Shown here: one piece after another, positions 47,913 to 58,865 of the stretch | How positions within the stretch are numbered: the stretch's first letter is position 1 | How the letters are laid out: each line of letters opens with the position of its first letter | DNA from: Aspidiotus rigidus | Taxonomy: Eukaryota; Arthropoda; Insecta; Hemiptera; Diaspididae | Assembly (NCBI GenBank): GCA_035079385.1 | Contig: JAVHKY010000034.1 | Location: forward strand, 4,402,001 to 4,466,000 | Direction: 5' to 3' | Length of the DNA stretch: 64,000 nt | Program-made: the position numbers and the translations under genes | Notes under the pieces: generated by a model | Database searches by the model: none | Told to the model about the DNA's origin: nothing | What the model saw: only the letters and a program-made list of their open reading frames with translations

Positions 47913-48544
47913 TTCTAATCCATTTGTGAGCTGGTCCCAGTGCCTTGAGATCTAGTGGACTCAGATCCAGAACGCTTAAAAAATGTGGACTGTACATAGA
48001 TTTCAGATCGATTTCGATTTAAAGTCGACCAGCATTTATTTCCAGGACTCTAAAAATCGACCCAACAGAGCAATCGATTTTAGATCTATAAAAAATTAGG
48101 GGAAGTCAACTGGAAAGCGCCGTGCGAAATAAGTGAAAATGGAGCGACAGTTGTCGACACCTTACCGTCTTGACATCGACGTTGACGTGAGTTCGATTTC
48201 AACCTTATATCGACAAAATTTTGACCACGACTTTGAAATAAGTGTATTCTCGTTCAATTTAACGTCGCGTCAATTGTCAGTCAAGACGTGTCAAATCTAC
48301 TGTCAGTCGACATCTTTTTCCGGAGCCCCTTTTTCTGTACAATTTCCGACTTAGAATTCTTCTAAGTCGTCCTCCGTTGGGATTCAAAGTGGAAATATTC
48401 CTGTTCCTTGATGGTACTTGAAGGTATAGAAATCCGAGCTCAAAACTTTTCCAACTTTCTCGTTTATATAGTGACTCAAGTAGAGATTCTTTCTATTTGT
48501 TCCTGAGCTGACCTAGTGCTTTGAATGTAATTCCTAAAATCTAA
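47913..48544. repeat. TCGA-rich satellite piece with end module
   Basis: 47920-47960 (CATTTGTGAGCTGGTCCCAG) and 48180-48540 (TGTACAATTTCCGACTTAGA; CTGAGCTGACCTAGTGCTTT) resemble the end module at 38440-38760. Between them is a TCGA-rich unit (AATCGACCCAACAGAGCAAT). Confidence 0.65.
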
Positions 48545-50413
48545 TTCTTGTAAAGTTTAGACTCAATTAATCACGTAGACTCCAAATTGACCCAAACTCA
48601 ATGTGGATTTGACAAAAGTCAACTGCATTTTGACAATTTTTCCACATCAATTTCAAGTCAATTTTGAGTCCACATCTCCCAATTTTCTATCAAACCAAAA
48701 TTGACTGCTCTGTTGGGTCCCTTTCAGGTCAATTTTTAGTAGATGGTCAACTCTAAATTGACCTCAAATTGACATCAATCTAGAGTTGATTCCATACCGA
48801 TTTCTGACCGGCAATTGACCTAGAATTGATTTCAAAGCAAAGTTGATCTAAAGTTGGTTCCAAGTCGACTTTTCAAGATCTTTGTATCAACCTGAAACCG
48901 ACAGCTTTGATGGATCAATTTCAAGTCCATTTCTAGTTCTGTAATATTGTAAAGTTGTCGACTTTAAATTGACCCCACATCAACTTTCATCTGGAGTCGA
49001 TTCTGTATCAACTTCTTCAAATTTTTCATCAACCGGCAAATGACTTGCAAACCAAGGTCAATCAAAGGTCAATTCCAAGTCAACTTCTCAGAATTTTCTA
49101 TCAACCTGAAATTGACTGCTTTGATGAGTCAATTTGTACCTTTGTGGCAATTTACGGTCGTTGAATTTAAGTTTACCTCAAATCGACATCAATCCAGGGT
49201 TGATTCTATATCAACTTCTCAAAATTGTTCATCAACTGGCAATTGACCTGCAATTGACATCACATCATCGTCGACCTAAAGTCAATTCCAAGTCGACTTC
49301 TCACAATTTTCTATCGACCTGAAATTCACTGCTTTGATGGATCAATTCCAAGTCAATTTCTAGCTCTGTAGTGATGTAAAGTTGTGGACTTCAAATTGCC
49401 CTCAAATCAACCTTGATCTGGGGATGATTCTGCACCAATTTCTTCAAATTTTTCATCGACGGGCAATTGACTTCAAATCGACCTCAAATCAACGTCAATC
49501 TAAAGAGTCAATTCCGAGTTGACTTCTCAAAATTTTCTATGAACCTGAAATTCACTGCTTTCATTGGTCAATTTCAAGTCATTTTGTGCCTTGAAATTGA
49601 CCTCAAATCGACGTCAATTTAGAGTTGAAGCTATATCAACTTCTCAAAATATTTCATCAATTGGCAATTGACCTGCAATTGACTTCACATCATTGTTGAT
49701 TTAAAGTCAATTCCAAGTCGACTTCTCAAAATTTTTGATGGTGCAATTTCAAGTCAATTTCTACTTCTGTAGTAATATACACTTGTTGTCTTCAAATTGA
49801 TCTCAAATCAACCTTCATTTGGAGTTGTTTCTGTAACAACCTCTTCAAATTTTTCATCAACCGGCATTTGACTTGTAATTATCTTCAAATTTACCTATAA
49901 TCGACGTCAATCTAAAGTCAAATCCAAGTTGACTTCTCAAAATTTTCTATCAAACGAAAACTGACTGCTTTTCTGGGTCAATTCTAGGTCAATTTGTAGC
50001 TCTGTAGTAATGTACGGTCGTCAATTCTAAATCAACGTAAGTCTGTAGTTGATTTCATATCAAGTTCTCAAGATTTTTTATTGATCGGTAAATTGACCTC
50101 AAATCAACGTTGATCGAAGATGGATTCCAAGTCAATTGATTTTTAAATGAACCTCAATTGGATCTAAAGTCAATAAGAGTCGAATTCTCCATTCAGTCGA
50201 CGTTGATATCAGCTTGATGAGGCTTTGATAAATGTGGACTCTATTTTGACTCTTTTGCCATGCGGATTTTGGGTCAATTTATATTTAACTTTCCAAATTT
50301 CTCATTGACCGGAATTCAACTGCCATTCTTAGTCGATTTGTTACAGTTCTCTGGAAATGTAGGACAGTTGACTTTGCGTAAACCTATCCTCGAGCCGATT
50401 GCGGTCTCCCCTT
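48545..50413 (-). repeat. TCGA/TCAA-rich satellite in reverse orientation
   Basis: Units are complements of the 10-12 kb family but with many TCGA words decayed to TCAA/TTGA: CAAGTCGACTTCTCAAAATT, TTCTATCAACCTGAAATTGA, CTGCTTTGATGGGTCAA, TTTTTCATCAACCGGCAATT. The repeat period is about 105-110 bp, with a paired period near 215-220 bp. The right end is followed immediately by the 37-bp block at 50414-50450. No coding content. Confidence 0.78.
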
Positions 50414-50450
50414 GGTGACTTCGCTACTCGCAGACAGAATGTGTAGTCAT
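50414..50450 (-). repeat. 37-bp block, inverted copy of 9971-10007
   Basis: It reads GGTGACTTCGCTACTCGCAG, then ACAGAATGTGTAGTCAT, the exact complement of 9971-10007. The bases on either side are not identical, so identity is limited to the block. Confidence 0.9.
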
Positions 50451-53400
50451 CAGCGAACCGTTTTTCATGTTCTTACCAGAGGACTGTCCCAGTCAGTCTC
50501 GTCTCGTATACAAATTTTGAAATAGATCTTCGGCGAACTCAAAAAGATTTTGTCCTCATCGTCTTAATGGTTAGGTAATTAAAATTAAGATAAGAATTTT
50601 CAATGAGATAGATGGATTTTAGATATTATCTAAGGTAGATCTCCTAGACTCAACGTGGCAAATGGAAAAATAAATGCTTTTAGAAAAATGAAGAAAGAAT
50701 TCGTCCCCTATCCGAAGCTCACGATATAGGTAAAAAATAAGTACGTAATTAATACTGACGCTTTCGCCATTCGCGGTCATAATTCATTTCTAGAAGTAGG
50801 AAAGGAGAAAAAAAAAAAAAAAAAAATTGATATAACCGTAAAATGCAACAACGAAAAACCCGTCTTCATTAATCCCACTTCAGTCAACTTGGGGGAAAAA
50901 AACTCGTTTCCGTGTGCACGGAGTGCTTTAGCAAGAATCTATACTACAGTATGCTTAATTAACCATCAAACCTTATACATAAGCAATAAATTTTAAAATA
51001 ACAAAACATTTATTTCTAATAACTTGCGTGCACGCGCGTGCGCGCGCGTTTCTCCTCGTCACATACGCAGCTTCGTAACTGTATTTTATACATACATTTT
51101 AGAAAAATTAATGCAAATACAATAATAATAAAAAAGGAGACGAACAAGAAAAAAATCGAGTTTTTTTTATAGTAATATTTTTTAACGCGTATTTGTATAA
51201 CTTTTTTTTTTCCTCTCTCACTCTGATCTTCAGCTCTTCGACGTATGTATTTTTGTACTCGCGTTATTAAGCTTGGTACAGCCTCCTCTATCATCTCTTC
51301 AAGACCACCACCATAAGTCATTAATTGCGATACGGTACGAAAAGAGCGAGGAAGTAGGAGAAAAAAAAAAATTATGTTAACGAAAACAATAATAGTCTCT
51401 CGAGTTTCTAATTCCGATTTTTTCTTGCTTGGCGCGCCGCGCAAATTTCACTCCCTCGACAACTCACGAGCACCCGACGAAAGAGATTTCGCCGTGAAAA
51501 GCTTTGAAGAAAATGAAATAAAGAGAAGAATACAAAAGGATGGAAAAAATGATAAGGAAAATATAAATAATAAAGTACATTGGGGAGTGATAATAGGAAA
51601 TGTTGGCTATGTTATGCGAAAGAGAAAGAAAGAAAAAAAAAAACTCGCGCGGTAAAAAGCTTCTTCTCGCGATACAATAAACCGGCGTATTCGTGAGTTC
51701 GCATATTTTTAACGAGAAAAACCTTTCTTTTCAGAAAAAAATAAGAGAAAAAAAAAGTATAACCTGTACAATGTTACAGACGAACGCAGAGAGGAGAGAG
51801 GAAATGAAAAAAGCTTTTTTTTTTTTTTTTGCTATGTACTGATAGGTGATGCTCGAAATCGTACATACAGCATCAGCATCCCGCGTACATACGTTCTTCC
51901 TTACCTAGTCCGAACAAGGTATATCCATAAAATACGCCTAGTTAAATCTTTTGCTTACTTCTGTAATAACTAAGCTGATGCGTGGGTTGATTCTCTATTT
52001 TTACTCCTCGTGACAATTAATAAATTATCGTTCGCGACTACCGACTCGAAAATTTATCTCAACGGTCAAACAACAATAATAACATACACTTACTGGACTA
52101 CGACATGTGCAAATCCTGATAGAGTGTACGATTCGAGCGACATCCCACAATGTATAGTTGAATTATTCTTCTCCCTGGCGTCAGTATAAGCAGTCACCGA
52201 GCGAACGAGAATATAAAAAAAAAAAGCTTGACAATAAAACATGAACGACCTTTCGACTATCCGGAATCGTAGACCGAAATTTACAATTACGCGTAACATG
52301 TTTGAGACGATTAATTGGAGCTGTATATAATCACTATTATTGACCATTCTGAATTTTAGGACAAATCTCCTATCGTTTCAACGTTAGAATGTCTTCAAGA
52401 ATACGTTTGGAAAGTTGACAAGACTATCTGGCGCCCTCTAAAGGAGGATACAAACCGAAACCTCGCATTTGAAGTGCAACAAAAGCTAACCGATTGTTAT
52501 GCTACTCTTTATAGAAGTCATCAAGTCAAAAACGAAAGATCAAACCAGAGTATTGCAGCCGAAAATTTCAGCTCAAACTTACGACCTTGGAAACTTTGGC
52601 TTTCAGCTTTCGGCTTTTGGCTTAATTTGGCTTGATTCAACTGATTTTCGTCTGATCAATATGCAACGATCACGAGAATTGGAGCTTTGACACTTGTGCG
52701 GAAGATACCATTCTCCAGTTTGCCTTCATCTCGATTGGATGACTGCACTACAAGCTTCTATGCTGAAGGCCGAATAGCTGAACAGAACCGGAATCGAACT
52801 TACGGGTGTCGTGAGGCCATTTCCATGAAGATGATTCTTCGCACTCGGTTTGGGGGGCCCTTATAATTTTTTTTTTTTTTTCAACTATAAGAAATTAAAG
52901 TTTGACGGGGGTTTCTTCATCATTGGACCAGGGGATCACGGCACCCCTGAATCTTTCTCATTTTTGTCAATTCTTCGGCAAAGCCAATATGGCTCTTGAG
53001 AATGGAGCAGTTGAACACTCAAGCAGTGCACTACCCTACTTTGCGGGAATCATGAGCTAGAAAAAATCGGAAAAAATTTGTCTAGCTTTCGGCTTAGGAA
53101 GGTTTAAACAGAGCTGGCTTTAAAAATTCGGCTGGATTCGACTTTTGGCTTTCGGCTTACAGCTGGCTGCAAAACTCTGGATCGAAGATCAGATAAATGA
53201 TGACACTAAACGAGTTTCAATGAAAAGGAGGAAGTTTCAACATTTATACGAGGCTCTTGCGACAGAATTCGAATGTATTCGTGATAAAATTGGACCAGCA
53301 AGAGTGGGTCAAGAATTTATCAGGTATTTTGGCACCCACAAAAATAACGACACTGTCTGAAACTCGCAGTAGATTTCCCTCAAAAGAGATAAATCTGGAA

Positions 53401-53870
53401 CAAAATTTTAAGAGGTGAAGCAAGACCCTACGACTTTTTCTCCCCTACTGCCTTCCTTACAGGGAGGAAATTGTACACAAATCCGCTCCTTTTCCGTGGA
53501 GATGCCCTAAGACCAAATTTACAAGAAGGGAAACGTGATTCGAAATTACAAGGGGAGGAGAGCCAGAAACTTATAATGGAGTAAAAGGATTGAGATTGAA
53601 GGCCACAAAACTTGACTTCAGCACTGTAATCATGAAACACTCGACTTCGCAATTCCACAGACTCTATTGTCTGAGTTTGTTCTTCAAATCTAAGTCTATC
53701 TTCCATTGAATTCAATTTGTGTTAGAGTACGAAAACACAACCCTGGGTGTCAGAAAGGATTCCATTCTGAAATTGATTTTTTCACTATACAAACTGATGT
53801 CAAAATCACCATTACTAAAGAAACTATAAAATTTTATGGTGTCTTACTAGTGGCCCCAAACTAGGTGAAA
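50451..53870. other. Mostly single-copy DNA, no gene assigned
   Basis: 50451-52490 is A/T-rich single-copy-like sequence with A runs (50808-50826) and a GC-alternating tract at 51026-51049. 52560-53170 has TTTGGCTTTCGGCTTTTGGC words. The plus-strand frame near 53205-53360 (KRRKFQHLYEALATEFEC, then GPARVGQEFIRYFG) and the minus-strand frame 53428-53715 look more protein-like than most here, but I recognise no family and do not call them genes. Confidence 0.45.
51026..51049. repeat. 24-bp alternating purine-pyrimidine tract
   Basis: A perfect purine-pyrimidine alternation (GCGTGCACGCGCGTGCGCGC and four more bases), the type of sequence that can adopt Z-DNA. Confidence 0.85.
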
Positions 53871-54098
53871 GTCTCTCCTCCAGTTGGTAACTTTCGTTGC
53901 TTTATAGGTCATGGTCATTGATGACGTCATGCTGTGATGTGATATCTTGCTGATATCACGCACTACTTGAGCTCTTAAGTTCTTTCAAAATGACGCTCTG
54001 ATTTCCGTCGGTCTTCCTCGATCATTTGATATTGTCACTTCCTAATGTGAAGCTCTTCCCCAGTTTGTAATACTTCTAAATCCCTTATAGGTCATGAT

Positions 54099-54532
54099 CA
54101 GAGACCGGATTTCTCGGCAAAATGCCGAAAAAGTAAAAAATAAATGCCGAAATCGTCGTTTCTGCCGAATTTTAGAAGGAAAATGTATAATTTTTAGCAT
54201 TAAATGACTTAAAAAATGCAAAAAAAAAAGGTACTTTTTTCGTTATTGCCCAATAACGCCGAAAACTGAATTTTTAGTGCCGAAAATCTCCATCAAAAAT
54301 GCCGAAAAATCCGGTCCCTGGATTTTTCGACAAAATGCCGAAAAAGTAAAAAATAAATGCCGAAATCGTCGTTTTTGCCGAATTTTAGAAGGAAAATGTA
54401 TAATTTTTAGCATTAAATGACTTGAAAAATGCAAAAAAAATGGTACTTTTTTCGTTGTTGCCCAATAATGCCGAAAACTGAATTTTTAGTGCCGAAAATC
54501 TCCGTCAAAAATGCCGAAAAATCCGGTCTCTG
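54099..54532. mobile_element. hAT-like MITE, internal head-to-tail dimer (434 bp)
   Basis: The termini are CAGAGACCGGATTT and, complemented, CAGAGACCGGATTTTTCGGC. GTCATGAT flanks both sides (54091-54098 and 54533-54540), an 8-bp duplication. The interior is two successive copies of one unit of about 210 bp (54104-54319 and 54320-54532), nearly identical. They join at ATCCGGTCCCTGGATTTTTC, where the outer termini have been fused. Only one target duplication surrounds both copies. No transposase is encoded. Confidence 0.88.
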
Positions 54533-55234
54533 GTCATGATCATTGATGACATCATGCTACATCCTCATGACGTCATATCTTAAACAAGCTTTTGACTTCT
54601 CTTAGAATTATGTTTTATTTTTGAGTCCGGTCTTGATGACAATTTAAGCCAAAATCATCCTTTGATACTGCCACTTCCTGATGTCAAGCTCTTCTCTGGT
54701 TTGGAATATTTGTAAATCCCTTGTTGGTCACAATCATTGATGACGTCACAGCCGATGATGTCACATCCTGATGATCCGACGTCAAGCTTCTCTCCAAATT
54801 GTCAATTATGTGATTTTCCAAAGGTTATGGCGATTGATGACACTCAAGCTTGTGAATTTTCTCAAAATTATCTCCTGATTTTCATACTTTCTAACTAAGC
54901 CGAAAATCATATTCTAATGACGTTACACCCTCATTCCACACTCCCCCTCAATTTGTGGTTTTTTCTAGTCCCTCATGGTCATGGTTGGTGAAGATATCAC
55001 TCTGCTATATCAAATCCCATTCGAGTTTTTAATTTTCTCAAAATGACGCTGATACCTGATTTCAAGTTGTCTCTCAGTTGGTGATTCTTGTAAGTCCCTC
55101 TTAGGTTACTGCCAGTGATGAAGGCAAATCCTGATTGAGGTTGTAAGATTTCTCAAAATGACGTTCTCGAAGTTCTTCCTCGACCACGATTCAAGGCAAA
55201 ATCATCCTCACGAAAAGATACTCGTAGTCATAAT

Positions 55235-55738
55235 CAGAGCCCGGATTTTTCGGTTTCCGGCATTTTTCGGCATTAAAAAAAAAAAAAATTAAAAAAACAT
55301 GCGTTTTCAGTGCTTTTACAAATTCACGACCAGTATCATTCAATTTACAACCACAATTACGTAATTTTGACCAAAATAAACGTTTTTTAAGGATTAAATT
55401 TATCAATAAAAAATCCTAGCAATTTTTCAATCAAAATTTTCAATTTTTCAACTTTGAACTAAAAATAATATTTTCGAAAAAACTGCCCAATTTTCATCAA
55501 AATTTCTGAATTTTAAGCAAAATTAAGCAAATTTTGCCCAAAATTTTATAATTTTAGACGATATCTTACAAAATGGTAATTTTCAGCCTTTTTTGGCTTC
55601 AAACCCCGGGTCCATTTTCGGCAATTTTTGGCAAAATGAATTTTTTTCTCTAGTACCTCCAATACGTACTTTTATACCATTTTCATACTTTTCGGACGCA
55701 CTAAAATGATTCGGCAAATGCCGGGAATCCGGGCTCTG
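55235..55738. mobile_element. hAT-like non-autonomous element (504 bp)
   Basis: It starts CAGAGCCCGGATT and ends with the complement, AATCCGGGCTCTG. GTCATAAT flanks it at 55227-55234 and 55739-55746, an 8-bp duplication. The interior is A/T-rich with GCCGAAAA-type words. It is homologous in reverse to 9232-9740 and shares termini with 54099-54532. It lies in the 185-bp array. Non-coding. Confidence 0.9.
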
Positions 55739-56370
55739 GTCATAATCATGATGATGGTGCATCCAATCAAGTTTGGTGTTCTCTCAAATTTTCTCAGAAT
55801 CACATCCTAATTTTTGTCAGTCATTACTTGATGAAGATATTATCCATTTTCTGATGACGTCACATTCTGTTATCAAGCTCTCCCTATAAATTATGATCAT
55901 TAATGACTTCATGATGATATCATGTCTCACTCGAGCTTCAAGGTTTTCTCAAAATCACATTCTAATTTTTGTAACTAAGTCCTTAATTCATGGGGTTGTG
56001 GCCAAGAAACATGACGTCACTTCCTGATGATAAGCTCATCCTCAGGTTTTAATTTTTTTACGTTCATTGTAGGTCATTGATGACCTCATATCCTGATCAC
56101 ATCACATCTTACTCAAAATTGTCATATTTCTCAAAATCACGCCCTAATTTTTGCAAGTTTTTACTTGATGGGATTGTTAGCTAAAAAACATGTTCCGATG
56201 TCATCATTTTCTTATATTTGTAGTGATGCAAGTTTTGGCGTGAGCTGGGGTAGTGTGGCGGCTGCCTCCACAAATATCGAAGTATCTCTACTTAGACCAG
56301 ACGAGGTATTATTCCCAAGTATGCGACTATCAGGGTACCAGGAAACAGCGCAGCAGTGAAACGCACCAAG

Positions 56371-58572
56371 ATGCAAGCCGAAAGATTGAGAATGAAGAAC
56401 GAAATTGGTGAATTCTACAAGAAAGTCACCAGGCTGAATGTTCTACTGTATGATCAATATTTCCATCTGTCCAGGTTACTCCACCCGCAAGAAGTCAAAG
56501 AAATGATGTTCGAAAAAGGAGGTGAGGGGAAGAAAGGAGAAGACTATGTGGAAAAACGAGTGGAAGCCCAAACAAAACAGATTAAGAAGAAGCTTGCCGA
56601 ACTGACTCGGAAGAAAGAAGAAAGGAAGGAAGAGACAGCGAGAGTTGAGCACAAAGTTGCTCCCAGAACCGAGAACCTATCAAGCGTCACCTTCACAGAA
56701 GAAGAAAGAAGACTGCTGGACAAAGGTATCAAGTACGTGCAGCCAGTGAGGCTGAACCAGTGTAGGCTAGAAAGCATGGCCATTAGTTGCGAACAAGTAA
56801 TCCAAACCATGGGACACGATGTGAGATCAGAAGCCCGAACTAAAATTGGGAAAGTGCTGTTGGACATCAAAGAGGATATGTGCCGAACCTATGACAGAAC
56901 GCAAGTAATGCAGAGGAAGGTCACAAATCTACAAAAGAAGATCCGACAGAACAACCTGATTTTGACAAAGGCGGACAAGGGCAGCACGGTAGTGGTAATG
57001 GAGAAGGAGGACTACACCCAAAAACTGGAGTCGTACATCGCAGTTAATGGATACCAAGAGCTGGCAAGGGACCCAACACGGAAATACCAAGATGACCTGA
57101 AAGCTGTGCTGAAACGGAACAATGTACCCGGCAATGGAAGGACGCTTGAGATGAACCCGGTTGCACTAAAACTCAAGGGGCTTGTAAAACTCCACAAAGC
57201 GAACCGTCCGATGAGACCGCTGGTCAACAGCAATCAAACACCATGCTACAAGATAGCAAAGATTGTAGCCACATTCCTGAAAGAAAACTACCAGTTTGCT
57301 CCCAGACCAAGTATCAGAAACAATGGAGAGCTAATTGAGCAACTGGACAAGTTGGAAATTAGGAGTAACGACAAGCTGATATCCTTTGATGTGACTAATA
57401 TATTTGGTACCATACCAAAGGAGGAACTTCTCACTCTACTCAAAAACAACAGATACCATGGGAACCCCAATGGGTCGAAGTACGCCAACATAGTGGAGGA
57501 GATCTTGAGCCAGAATTGCTGCCGCTTCAATAACAGGTTCTACAGTCAGGAAAGGGGACTTGCGATGGGATCACCGCTGTCACCAATACTGGCGGAGACA
57601 TTCATGAATGATATGAAAAACAAGATATTGAAGGGCAGCAAGTTCAGAAACTCGATCAAACACTGGGCCAGATAAGTAGATGATATCCTTATTGTGTGGT
57701 CAGGCACTGATAGACAGGTGGATCTATTCCTTTCAGAAATGAACGCGATGAATGAGACCATCAACTATTTGGACCTTACACTCACTATGGAGAACGATAG
57801 GATAGAATACAAAATCTACACGAAGCCGACGCATACTGACACCATCATCCCAAATGACTCCTACCACCACCCCAGGCACAAGTTAGCGGAAATCCAGAAC
57901 TACTGCTATCGGGCAATTTCTATCCTCAAGAACAACAAAGAGAAGAGGAAAGAGATCGAGATAGTAAAGCAGATCGCAGAAGCCAATGGCTACCGCAGAT
58001 GTGTGGTGGAGGGAGTCTTTGGGAAAATGGAAACAAAGAAAGGAACCCATGATAGCGTAGTGAGAAAGTACTCCGGATCGATACCATATATAGGAAAGTA
58101 CACAAACAAGGTGATAAAGGTGTTCAATGGCTACGATGTGAATGTGGGTATCCAGAATAACCAACCCATGGTGAAGAGAATCAGCGATGACCAGACGGAA
58201 CAAAAGGACAAGGAAAGCTTGAGCGGAGTGTACAAGCTCAGTTGTGAACAGTGCGAGGGGATCTATATCGGTGAGTCTGGGAGAAAGTTTGAGATCAGGA
58301 GAAAGGAACACAAAACGTCGAGGGAGAAAGAAGATGGCAAGTCACTGTTTGGGAAACATTGTAACGAGGAAAACCACGATGGAGAGGGAATAATATTTGA
58401 AGTCATACGCGTAGAGAATCGCACAAAGAGAAGAAAACTCTGGGAACAAATGGAGATTGCAAAAGCCAAGAGGAAGGAAGCCTGCCTCTTGAACAATGTA
58501 ATCACATTTGACAGCGAAAAATTATGCGGCCTGGTGATTGGACGAGAGAAGAAGAACGGAACCAACCAATGA
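56371..58572 (+). pseudogene. PLE reverse transcriptase and GIY-YIG endonuclease with one in-frame stop
   Basis: From the first ATG (56371; the frame is open upstream from 56296) one frame runs to 58572, broken only by TAA at 57673-57675. N-terminal: Lys/Glu-rich, coiled-coil-like. RT-entry LTKADKGSTVVVMEK is at about 56962-57006, LVKLHKANRPMRPLVNS at about 57181, motif A SFDVTNIF at about 57382, motif B GLAMGSPLSP at about 57556. The stop falls exactly where the Tyr of the catalytic YVDD belongs, with VDDIL following in frame. The segment up to NYLDLTL (about 57766) is about ten residues shorter than in copy A, suggesting an in-frame deletion. GIY-YIG: GVYKL at 58225, GIYIGESGR at 58258, RRKEH after it. 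Everything else is intact, so inactivation seems recent. Confidence 0.9.
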
Positions 58573-58589
58573 TACGGCAGGAATCCAGG

Positions 58590-58763
58590 TAGCCAATAGA
58601 AACGCAGCATTTAGAATAATAGATTGAACCAATCACGAAGCAGTATGTTTCAGCCAATAAGAACACAATGTCATATTATTGTAAGAATAAGTTTCTAAGA
58701 AGTGAACCAATCACAACACAGCATTGTTATAGCCAATAAGATCACAGGGTTATACTATAAAAA
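58590..58763 (+). promoter_or_regulatory. PLE terminal promoter-like region: five CCAAT boxes and a TATA box
   Basis: CCAAT occurs near 58592, 58628, 58654, 58708 and 58733, within a duplicated stretch whose two parts read AACCAATCAC then AGCCAATAAG. TATAAAAA follows at 58756-58763. The hammerhead-like motif starts about 40 bases downstream. The arrangement suits a promoter driving transcription into a downstream tandem copy, as expected if these element ends act like repeated terminal sequences. Function is inferred, not shown. Confidence 0.6.
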
Positions 58764-58792
58764 CTCATGGTTAAGGCCTTGTTCTCCAGTTG

Positions 58793-58840
58793 CGACACAA
58801 CTGATGATGGGATTACACCCGAAAGTACTCTTGTATAAGC
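58793..58840 (+). ncRNA. Hammerhead-ribozyme-like motif of the PLE
   Basis: In order: CTGATGA at 58801 (perfect core box), a T, a GGG/CCC stem II with an ATTACA loop, GAAA at 58821, and a short stem III GTAC/GTAT through a TCTT loop. The A15.1-U16.1 pair expected at the cleavage site is not formed as I align it, and stem I is weak, so activity is doubtful. The position matches the motifs at 41900 and 45086. Confidence 0.5.
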
Positions 58841-58865
58841 ATCTAATAAAGTCGATTTTTACTAT

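Larger units (their letters stand above)
53871..56215 (+). repeat. Tandem array of about 185 bp, interrupted by two hAT-like elements
   Basis: Landmarks in order: GGTCATGATCATTGATGACG, TCATATCTT-CTCGAGCTTTTG-like words, TCTCAAAATGACGTTCTGAT, a GCCAAAATCATCCT word, CTTCCTGATGTCAAGCTCT and CAGTTTGTAAT. CATTGATGAC landmarks fall near 53917, 54541 and 54733; removing the 54099-54532 insertion with its duplication gives spacings of about 182-192 bp. The same family lies in reverse at 63116-63783. Confidence 0.75.
56216..58865 (+). mobile_element. Penelope-like element, nearly complete
   Basis: The element begins where the 185-bp array stops (about 56216) and includes an N-terminal region, an RT, a GIY-YIG nuclease (to 58572), a 3' region with CCAAT/TATA motifs (58590-58763) and a hammerhead-like motif (58793-58840). 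It ends about 58850-58865 by loss of similarity; I could not fix its exact ends or a target duplication. It belongs to a different PLE family from the copies at 41-48 kb. Close relatives are 26.7 kb and 61.5 kb. Confidence 0.85.

Noticed and set aside
51016..51444. 142-codon minus-strand frame
   Set aside because: Low-complexity (poly-Phe/Lys/Arg from A/T runs and the GC tract), with no recognisable domain.
52775..52815. tRNA or tRNA-derived SINE (box B-like GTTCGATTCC on the minus strand)
   Set aside because: The T-stem does not pair properly and no box A lies at the expected distance.
53205..53715. Two protein-like frames (plus 53145-53360; minus 53428-53715) as possible exons
   Set aside because: Composition is suggestive but I recognise no family and see no convincing splice context. 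A protein search would decide; left as unassigned.
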